The translations under genes were made by a program, and so were the position numbers. Below the pieces are notes generated by a model. That model saw nothing but the letters and a program-made list of their open reading frames with translations, had not been told where the DNA came from and searched no databases. Positions 1 through 4,879 of a stretch of DNA of 18,299 nucleotides are shown here, piece by piece (positions within the stretch are counted from its first letter, which is position 1; the number at the start of each line of letters is the position of its first letter). The stretch comes from JAZDJJ01 sp043804035 (GTDB lineage Bacteria; Bacteroidota; Bacteroidia; Palsa-948), in contig JAZDJJ010000077.1 of assembly GCA_043804035.1 (NCBI GenBank), positions 1 through 18,299 of the forward strand. The letters run 5' to 3'.

Positions 1-231
1 TATGTCTCATTTACTATTCTATTTTCATAGGAAAATAGGTTTTATTTAACTGTTTTTGTCGGACAATAGTGATAATCATTAAAGAATAATTTGTTTTGGA
101 ATCGGAAATTTGGAATCGGAAATTTCATGAATTGAATTTTATAATTTAAAATATTATGCATAGTACTAATAATTTTTGGATACGCAAGAAAAAAAATTTA
201 ATGTTCATCATTATCAAAATAATACATAATG
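1..231. other. Left-edge non-coding region
   Basis: No convincing gene is visible here. It contains an 8-bp perfect stem with a 4-nt loop at 19-38 (CTATTTTC/GAAAATAG), followed on the + strand by a T-rich stretch, which could be a weak terminator for something left of the window. A 14-bp unit (GGAATCGGAAATTT) is repeated twice in tandem around 95-125. The first copy of a longer direct repeat lies at 145-200. A minus-strand ATG at 128 opens only a 28-codon frame that resembles nothing I know. Confidence 0.5.
145..200. repeat. Direct repeat copy 1 flanking the toxin-antitoxin pair
   Basis: This stretch aligns with 752-810 over its whole length, with a few substitutions and short indels. Shared blocks are TTAAAATA, TATGCA, TAGTA, TAATAAT and GATACGCAAG followed by an A-run. 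It lies downstream of the toxin gene on the minus strand. The two copies bracket the module, which suggests insertion as a cassette or by a duplication, but no recombinase or inverted termini are visible. Confidence 0.75.
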
Positions 232-498
232 TTACAATGATTTTTTATACACATCTTTTCTGTGTGCAATTTTAATAACTTCAATAATCAGTATCTTGTC
301 ATGAATACTGTATATAATCCGATAATCCATTACTCTAACTCTGTAAAGATTTAAAATACCTGAAAGCTTTTTATACCCAATAGATCTTGGGTTATTCATT
401 AACAATAATATTTTTTTATCTATGGCTTCAATATGTCTGTCCGGAAGATTGTTTAATTCCTTCCTTGCGCTTGCCTTAAAAAGAATGCGATATTTCAC
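232..498 (-). CDS. RelE/ParE-family toxin, probable mRNA interferase
   Basis: An 88-residue protein with the whole RelE-type fold signature. It starts with a short beta strand (MKYRILFKASARKEL), then two helices, then the core 'LYRVRVMDYRIIYSI' around residues 51-65, and ends in 'HRKDVY' around residues 79-84. In the family, RelE-like toxins cleave mRNA in the ribosomal A site and use basic and tyrosine residues in these two motifs; Arg and Tyr are retained in both, so the toxin looks intact. The start follows the antitoxin stop by only 4 nt, so the pair is a translationally linked operon with the antitoxin first. Which target the toxin acts on cannot be told from sequence; ParE-like gyrase inhibition is the alternative, but the YRVR..YRIIY and HRxDVY pattern favours RelE. 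Confidence 0.9.
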   Translation of the reverse strand: MKYRILFKASARKELNNLPDRHIEAIDKKILLLMNNPRSIGYKKLSGILNLYRVRVMDYRIIYSIHDKILIIEVIKIAHRKDVYKKSL

Positions 499-502
499 TA
501 TA

Positions 503-724
503 TTATTTCTTGAGTTTGCCCTGTTTAATTAAGTTATTCCGAATTTGGTTATACGGAATAAGAGGTTCGTGAACACGCAATTCAAAATCAATAATATCTT
601 CCAATGTTTCCAGATATTCTATAATCTCAGCACCGTTTTTTTTTGTTTTTCTAAATTCGTTAAGGTCAAACAGCAATGCTGTATTAATACCGTTATCGTT
701 TGTAATATAATGAATGCCTTTCAT
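503..724 (-). CDS. Cognate antitoxin of the RelE-like toxin
   Basis: A 73-residue protein beginning 'MKGIHYITNDNG'. I chose the ATG at 724; an upstream in-frame ATG at 838 would add 38 residues encoded by the flanking direct repeat and would be unusual for this family. The layout is typical of small RelB/Phd-like antitoxins found next to RelE toxins: an N-terminal strand with 'TALLFDLNEF', a central acidic segment 'EYLETLEDIIDFELR' and a C-terminal tail 'HEPLIPYNQIRNNLIKQGKL'. The N-terminal part would be expected to dimerise and bind the operon's own promoter, and the tail would wrap the toxin. No operator palindrome was obvious upstream. The function as antitoxin is inferred from its gene order and shape. 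Confidence 0.8.
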   Translation of the reverse strand: MKGIHYITNDNGINTALLFDLNEFRKTKKNGAEIIEYLETLEDIIDFELRVHEPLIPYNQIRNNLIKQGKLKK

Positions 725-751
725 AGTAAAAACTTTTATATTCTGACTTTG

Positions 752-810
752 ATTAAAATAATATGCAATAGTAATAATAATTTTTTGATACGCAAGGGGA
801 AAAAAATAAA
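752..810. repeat. Direct repeat copy 2 upstream of the antitoxin
   Basis: This is the second copy of the repeat at 145-200. It starts 28 bp upstream of the antitoxin start and therefore probably holds or overlaps the operon promoter. It differs from copy 1 by an extra A in the centre and by GGGG in the purine run after GATACGCAAG. Confidence 0.75.
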
Positions 811-817
811 AGCACAA

Positions 818-854
818 CTCCACCCTAACCCTCCCCATTTGGTGAAGAGGGAGT
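818..854. repeat. REP-like interspersed hairpin
   Basis: A short GC-rich block (ACTCCACCCTAACCCTCCCC then GAGGGAGTC) in otherwise AT-rich DNA. CCCTC at 829-833 can pair with GAGGG at 847-851. Blocks of the type CACCCTAACCCTCCCC...GAGGG are a familiar intergenic repeat class in bacterial genomes. It separates the toxin-antitoxin module from the acetyltransferase remnant. Confidence 0.55.
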
Positions 855-925
855 CAATATTATGAAACATAAATTGTAACTTCTGCATATTCTTGCAGGA
901 AAAATTGAATAACAAACGTCCATAA

Positions 926-1021
926 AATACAATTGTAGGTGCTGGTTCTGTAGTTACAAAAAATATTTTTTCAAATACAATTGTTGCAGGCAATCCGGCA
1001 AGAGAGATAAAAAGCAAATAA
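926..1021 (+). pseudogene. 3' remnant of a hexapeptide-repeat acetyltransferase gene
   Basis: Thirty-one codons on the + strand plus a TAA at 1019-1021 encode a peptide containing 'NTIVGAGSVVTKNI', then 'NTIVAGNPAREIKSK'. That is the classic end of left-handed beta-helix acyltransferases, with the VGAGSVVTK turn and VxAGNPAxxIK tail. A stop codon sits just upstream (923-925), and no reading frame continues the hexapeptide pattern to the left. Only the last ~95 bp of the gene survive. The fragment is antisense to the 3' end of mqnB. The gene body was presumably lost when the toxin-antitoxin/repeat patch arrived or by a deletion. The family identification is strong for such a short piece; the enzyme's substrate is unknown. 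Confidence 0.75.
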
Positions 1022-1648
1022 ATTCAAATTTTTTATCGCCAGTTTCATCTTCCATTTTTTTTTATTTCTTCTCTCAACATAATTTGAAATGGAACGAATC
1101 TGAATACAAGGAATTTTTTCTTTATTACAAGCATAAAAAAACGCAGCACCTTCCATACTCTCAATATCAGAATTGAATTTCTTTACAACTTTCTGAATAC
1201 TTGTTTCGTTTCCATGCGTAGTATTAACGGTGATGCCGTTAACTTTCGGTAATCCTTCAATGATTCGTTTGATGCTTGAATTCTTATATTTATTAAAGTA
1301 TAAAACTTTTTTTGCAAGTCCCATTTCTGATAATGTTATCAACTTTTCTCCATCTTCCGCACCCAAATCAGCAAAACAATCGTTCACCACATTAACAACG
1401 GTTCCAGGGGGAATATTTTTTTTGAAACTTCCGGCAGTTCCAAAATTAATGGCAAAATCATATTTTTTATTAAGTGTTTTCCCAAGGTAAAATGCAGTTG
1501 CTGTCATTCCTGCTCCTGTAACAAGAATATCAATTGTATGTTTTTTGAAATGAAAAGTGGTTAACATTTTTCCTGATAGAATCATTTTGAAATTCTTCAA
1601 CAGAGGAGCAATTTCAAATTCAGTAGCGGAGACGAAAAGAATTTTCAT
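971..1648 (-). CDS. mqnB: Futalosine hydrolase (menaquinone biosynthesis)
   Basis: A 225-residue protein of the nucleoside phosphorylase/MTAN fold. Visible hallmarks are 'MKILFVSATEFEI' at the N-terminus, 'VTGAGMTATAFYLG' (43-56), 'NFGTAGSF' (68-75), the nucleoside-binding 'DIESMEGAAF' (161-170) and 'IRSISNYVERRN' (184-195). MqnB removes hypoxanthine from futalosine to give dehypoxanthine futalosine, a cytosolic step in the alternative (futalosine) route to menaquinone. MTA/SAH nucleosidase is the alternative, but the SNYVExRN ending is that of MqnB. The last 16 residues are odd: they are hydrophobic, Cys-containing, and exactly antisense to the 3' end of the acetyltransferase remnant, so the native C-terminus may have been replaced. 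It diverges from folE, with 85 bp between the start codons. Confidence 0.85.
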   Translation of the reverse strand: MKILFVSATEFEIAPLLKNFKMILSGKMLTTFHFKKHTIDILVTGAGMTATAFYLGKTLNKKYDFAINFGTAGSFKKNIPPGTVVNVVNDCFADLGAEDGEKLITLSEMGLAKKVLYFNKYKNSSIKRIIEGLPKVNGITVNTTHGNETSIQKVVKKFNSDIESMEGAAFFYACNKEKIPCIQIRSISNYVERRNKKKWKMKLAIKNLNLFAFYLSCRIACNNCI

Positions 1649-1691
1649 ATGTTAAATATACATAAGTAAAGTGTGTAATGGAGAGAGTTTT

Positions 1692-1699
1692 TATATTTG
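1692..1699 (+). promoter_or_regulatory. Predicted -7 element of the folE promoter
   Basis: TATATTTG is a perfect match to the TAnnTTTG -7 consensus of Bacteroidota primary sigma factors, 34 bp before the folE start codon. No clear TTTG -33 element stands at the expected spacing, so the promoter may be weak or activator-dependent. Confidence 0.55.
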
Positions 1700-1711
1700 C
1701 ATTTTCTAAAA

Positions 1712-1725
1712 ATACTAATTAGTAT
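1712..1725. promoter_or_regulatory. Perfect 14-bp palindrome, possible operator
   Basis: ATACTAATTAGTAT is a perfect palindrome 12 bp downstream of the folE -7 element and 8 bp before the folE start. This covers the expected transcription start. A repressor bound here would block folE. The same site lies about 63 bp upstream of mqnB on the other strand, so it could serve both genes. The regulator is not identifiable. Confidence 0.4.
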
Positions 1726-1733
1726 CTATACAA

Positions 1734-2372
1734 ATGGCTATCAAAAAGAAAAAGGTTTCTGGCAAAAAATCTGACAAGTATTTACGACAGGATTATTTTA
1801 ATCCGCAACTGATAAAAATCCTCTCAGGAAATTACTATTCTATTCTTGAACATATTGGAGAAAAACCCGAACGGGAAGAATTAAAGAAAACTCCGGAACG
1901 TGCGGCAAAAGCCATACAATTTTTTACGCAAGGATATGATACTGATCCGGAAAAAATTCTCCGTTCGGCTATGTTTCGGGAAAAATACAGTCAAATGGTA
2001 TTAGTAAAAGATATTGAAATATATTCAATTTGCGAACATCATTTGCTTCCGTTTTTTGGCAAAGCACATGTGGCTTATATTCCTAACGGACACATTGTCG
2101 GACTGAGTAAAATAGCACGGGTGGTGGATGCGTTTGCAAGGCGATTACAAATTCAGGAACGGCTAACCACGCAAATCCGCGATTGTATTCAGGAAACACT
2201 TCATCCGCTCGGAGTAGCAGTGGTTATTGAAGCAAAACATTTGTGTATGCTTATGCGAGGAATACAAAAACAAAATTCAGTTGCCACTACTTCGGCTTTC
2301 ACAGGCGAATTTTTGGAAAATCAAAAAACAAGAGAAGAGTTCATGCACCTCGTAGGGAGTAAATTACATTAA
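1734..2372 (+). CDS. folE: GTP cyclohydrolase I
   Basis: A 212-residue protein with the complete type I GTP cyclohydrolase signature. It converts GTP to 7,8-dihydroneopterin triphosphate, the first step towards folate and also a precursor for 7-deazaguanine compounds. Zinc ligands Cys100, His103 ('SICEHHLLPFFGKAHVAYIP') and Cys171 ('AKHLCMLMRG') are all present, as is the catalytic His102. 'GLSKIARVVDAFARRLQIQERLT' (123-145) and the GTP-contacting 'RGIQKQNSVATTSAFTG' are canonical. The first ~20 residues are lysine-rich and not part of the fold. It stands alone on the + strand, divergent from mqnB and convergent with the lipoprotein gene. The start codon fits the TATATTTG promoter 34 bp upstream. 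Confidence 0.95.
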   Translation: MAIKKKKVSGKKSDKYLRQDYFNPQLIKILSGNYYSILEHIGEKPEREELKKTPERAAKAIQFFTQGYDTDPEKILRSAMFREKYSQMVLVKDIEIYSICEHHLLPFFGKAHVAYIPNGHIVGLSKIARVVDAFARRLQIQERLTTQIRDCIQETLHPLGVAVVIEAKHLCMLMRGIQKQNSVATTSAFTGEFLENQKTREEFMHLVGSKLH

Positions 2373-2382
2373 TCAAAGATAG

Positions 2383-2503
2383 GACTTACGCACTTTATTT
2401 ATTTCTCGCAGATTCTCGCAGATTTGATAAACGCAAAGTATTTTCGTATTTCTTGGCGAACTTTGCGTCTTTGCGAGAGACAAAAAGTATTTTTGCGTAA
2501 GTC
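2383..2503. mobile_element. 121-bp MITE-like element with 10-bp perfect inverted termini
   Basis: The element begins GACTTACGCA (2383-2392) and ends TGCGTAAGTC (2494-2503), which are exact inverted copies. Inside are the duplicated unit TTCTCGCAGA and a second inverted pair, ACGCAAAGTA...ACTTTGCG. It fills most of the gap between the convergent folE and lipoprotein genes. No coding frame is plausible and no obvious target duplication is seen. A 14-bp part of the interior (TTATTTCTCGCAGA) recurs at 9436-9449. It may also fold into a long hairpin and act as a shared terminator. Confidence 0.65.
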
Positions 2504-2543
2504 ATAAAAGAAAAAGAATTACAAAAAAAATTTAATCGCAAAT

Positions 2544-3263
2544 TTATTTCCCATAAGAAACAATTTTTTGTGTGAATGTATATCCTATTGTATCCCGACC
2601 TCCGTTCCATTTTAAACTATCCATTTTTTTATATATCAAACCAACTCCTTTTGCGAATTTTTCAAATTCATTTTGGTATAGAATAAAGTTGATATCATTA
2701 AATTGTGTTACTTGAATAACTGAATCAAAGTGAATATTATTTACTATTTCCGGATTATCAATATAAGTAATCTCATATTTCCTGTAAGGTTTTGTATTGT
2801 ATGCATTGCCGTTCCATGTTTTTTCTTTCTTTGCGGGAAAAATAAGTTTTATGTAGCGAACATTATTTTCTACTTTCTCCGCAGTAGTAGCAGTCAAATT
2901 TGCATACCATACTTTTGGCTGACTCCAAGTTATAGAATCATACGAAATGGTATCGTTGTAGAATTTATAATACCGTTCTATTCGCATAGTTGGACGTCCC
3001 TGCAAGTCAGTAAAAATTGAAGTAATTGATTCTTTAACTCTGTAACGTGTTTTGTTAAAGACATTTGAAATATCGTCTTGCCATGTGGAATCCACATCAT
3101 AGATTACGTACCTTCCAACTTCATGGGGAAAATATTCGTAATTAAAATTAGAAGTTGGTTCAATATCTTTTTTACAAGAAAGGAGGAATAAAAACAAAAG
3201 CATTATTCCTAATTTTTTTACAGAAAAAAGAAACGAAAAGTTTAACAACATTTTTTTTTTCAT
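2544..3263 (-). CDS. Predicted lipoprotein of unknown function
   Basis: A 239-residue protein with a hydrophobic N-terminal segment (about 19-29) and a lipobox 'FLLSC' placing the lipidated cysteine at residue 30. It should be exported and anchored to a membrane, probably the outer membrane in this group. The mature part is rich in aromatic residues and beta-prone segments such as 'YFPHEVGRYVIYDVDSTW', 'GRPTMRIERYYKFY' and 'KEKTWNGNAYNTKPYRKYEIT', as in many small Bacteroidota secreted proteins. I do not recognise a catalytic motif. An alternative start at Met5 or Met21 would still keep the lipobox. The gene begins 28 bp after the mnmA stop on the same strand, so the two are probably cotranscribed, although no functional link to tRNA thiolation is apparent. 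Confidence 0.8.
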   Translation of the reverse strand: MKKKMLLNFSFLFSVKKLGIMLLFLFLLSCKKDIEPTSNFNYEYFPHEVGRYVIYDVDSTWQDDISNVFNKTRYRVKESITSIFTDLQGRPTMRIERYYKFYNDTISYDSITWSQPKVWYANLTATTAEKVENNVRYIKLIFPAKKEKTWNGNAYNTKPYRKYEITYIDNPEIVNNIHFDSVIQVTQFNDINFILYQNEFEKFAKGVGLIYKKMDSLKWNGGRDTIGYTFTQKIVSYGK

Positions 3264-3291
3264 TGTACAATAATTAATTTTTTTTTATTCG

Positions 3292-4410
3292 TCAGAGTAG
3301 AGAAGGAGTATTTTCAATAATTCCTCCTCCAACAACATCATTCCCTTCATAGAACACAGCCGATTGTCCGGGAGTGATGGCAAATACTTTTTGGTCAAAA
3401 GTAATATCAAAATATATATTCCGATTATCAGAAATGTAATATTGATTAATTATGCTCATTGTTCCGTTATCTCTGTATCTGATTTTTGTCAATGCCCTAA
3501 AGTTTGCTTGAAGATTCTCATATTTAATCAAGTTAATATTTTTCACTATCATTCTTTGTTGCATAGTATCTTCTTTTTTTCCAACAACAATTTTATTTTC
3601 GTCTGGAATTATTTTTGTTATGAACAATGGTTCGCCCACTGCAATTTCTAATCCTTTCCGCTGACCTATAGTATAAAAAGGATAACCTTTATGTTTGCCA
3701 ATAATTTTTCCATTAGTTAAAACAAAATTGCCGGGAAGAATTTTATTGTCAAAATTAGCAATTTGAGATTTGATAAATGTTCGGTAGTTACTATCAGGAA
3801 TAAAACAAATGTCGTAACTTTCGCTTTTATCGGCAATTCTACTAAATGTTTTTTTTGCAATTTTTTTTATTTCCTGTTTAGAAAAATCTCCTAATGGAAA
3901 TATTGTTCGTGATAATGCTGATTGTGATAAGTTCCACAAGACATACGATTGGTCTTTGTTTTCATCAGCACCTTTTGAAAGTATGAAACGTTCATTTTCT
4001 TTTTTCAATTTAGCATAATGTCCTGTGGCAATAAAATCACAATTTAATTGTTCTGCTTTTTTCAGCAGTGCATCCCACTTAATATATTTATTACATAACA
4101 CACATGGATTTGGTGTTCTCCCTTCAAGATATTCACTGATGAAATTTTGTATAACAGATTGTTTGAATTTTTTGCGATAATCTAAAACATAATGTTCTAT
4201 TCCTAATTGTGAAGCAACTTCCTTTGCATCATTGATGGCTTCTATGCTGCAACATCCCTTTTCTTTTTCTTTACAGCCGGCAGAAATATAATCCCATACC
4301 CGTAAAGTAATTCCTACGACTGTATAACCTTGTTCTTGTAGCAAGATAGCAGCAACAGAGCTATCTACACCACCGCTCATAGCAACCAGCACTTTTTTTT
4401 TATTGCTCAT
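3292..4410 (-). CDS. mnmA: tRNA-specific 2-thiouridylase
   Basis: A 372-residue cytosolic enzyme that thiolates position 2 of the wobble uridine in tRNA Lys, Glu and Gln using sulfur relayed by cysteine desulfurase. The PP-loop 'AMSGGVDSSVA' (10-20) binds ATP. The nucleophile Cys103 is in 'GRTPNPCVLCNKYIKW' and the second catalytic Cys202 is in 'ESYDICFIPD'. 'FIATGHYAKL' and the C-terminal tRNA-binding barrel with 'GQRKGLEIAVGEPLF' are intact. The family length is about 360-380. I set the start at 4410: the frame stays open to 4527, but those 39 extra residues would overlap the divergent ridA start and resemble no MnmA. The insertion 'SAGCKEKEKGCCS' near residues 43-55 is Cys-rich. Confidence 0.96.
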   Translation of the reverse strand: MSNKKKVLVAMSGGVDSSVAAILLQEQGYTVVGITLRVWDYISAGCKEKEKGCCSIEAINDAKEVASQLGIEHYVLDYRKKFKQSVIQNFISEYLEGRTPNPCVLCNKYIKWDALLKKAEQLNCDFIATGHYAKLKKENERFILSKGADENKDQSYVLWNLSQSALSRTIFPLGDFSKQEIKKIAKKTFSRIADKSESYDICFIPDSNYRTFIKSQIANFDNKILPGNFVLTNGKIIGKHKGYPFYTIGQRKGLEIAVGEPLFITKIIPDENKIVVGKKEDTMQQRMIVKNINLIKYENLQANFRALTKIRYRDNGTMSIINQYYISDNRNIYFDITFDQKVFAITPGQSAVFYEGNDVVGGGIIENTPSLL

Positions 4411-4452
4411 TATGAAATAATTATTGTCCGATAAAAATAGTGATATTTTATT

Positions 4453-4460
4453 TACTTTTG
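4453..4460 (+). promoter_or_regulatory. Predicted -7 element of the ridA promoter
   Basis: TACTTTTG matches TAnnTTTG exactly and lies 26 bp before the ridA start in the 76-bp gap shared with the divergent mnmA. A -33 element at the usual distance is not clear. Confidence 0.5.
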
Positions 4461-4486
4461 TTTGACAACAGCAACATACTTTATCA

Positions 4487-4870
4487 ATGAAAAATTCACA
4501 AATTATTTTTTCGGAAAAAGCGCCCAAGCCAATTGGTCCTTACAGCCAAGCGGTAATGCACAACAATATATTGTTTGTATCGGGACAAATATCTATCAAT
4601 CCTGCAACGGGAGTATTAGATACTTCAAATATTGAAAATGAAACTAATCAAGTAATGGAAAATATAAAAGCCATTATCACAACATCAAAAATGGAAATGA
4701 AAGATATTGTTAAAGCCACTATTTTTCTCCGCGACCTAAAAGATTTTCAGAAGATGAACGAAGTGTACGGAAGTTATTTTAAGGAAAACCCTCCAGCGCG
4801 TGAAATAGCACAGGTTTCGGCACTGCCTAAAAATGCTAATGTGGAGATTTCGGTGATTGCAATAAAATGA
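4487..4870 (+). CDS. ridA: RidA family enamine/imine deaminase
   Basis: A 127-residue protein of the YjgF/YER057c/UK114 family. RidA trimers hydrolyse reactive 2-aminoacrylate and related enamines released by PLP-dependent dehydratases, protecting cellular enzymes. The sequence has the usual start 'APKPIGPYSQAVMHNNILFVSGQI' region (12-35), 'VKATIFLRDLKDF' (about 82-94) and the active-site Arg in 'PPAREIAQVSALPKNANVEI' (about 106-121). The length is standard. It is transcribed divergently from mnmA and ends 9 bp short of the convergent topoisomerase gene, so there is little room for a terminator. Confidence 0.95.
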   Translation: MKNSQIIFSEKAPKPIGPYSQAVMHNNILFVSGQISINPATGVLDTSNIENETNQVMENIKAIITTSKMEMKDIVKATIFLRDLKDFQKMNEVYGSYFKENPPAREIAQVSALPKNANVEISVIAIK

Positions 4871-4879
4871 TATCCATTC

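Noticed and set aside
19..38. Hairpin as a definite rho-independent terminator
   Set aside because: The stem is AT-rich and the following T-run is short and interrupted; no gene is visible to its left, so it is only mentioned in the edge description.
725..838. N-terminal extension of the antitoxin to an upstream ATG
   Set aside because: The extra 38 residues are encoded by the flanking direct repeat and REP-like hairpin; the Met at 724 gives the usual antitoxin start and length.
736..1017. A 93-codon minus-strand frame
   Set aside because: It is the antisense of the acetyltransferase remnant and REP-like hairpin; the sense strand carries the recognisable family motif.
2395..2610. A 71-codon minus-strand frame downstream of the lipoprotein gene
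   Set aside because: It is mostly encoded by the inverted-repeat element (for example the 'VSRKDAKFAKKYE' stretch, a common translation artefact of this repeat type).
4411..4527. Longer MnmA starting at 4527
   Set aside because: It would overlap the divergent ridA start, and the extra residues resemble no MnmA; 'MSNKKKVLVAMSGGVDSS' at 4410 is the normal start.
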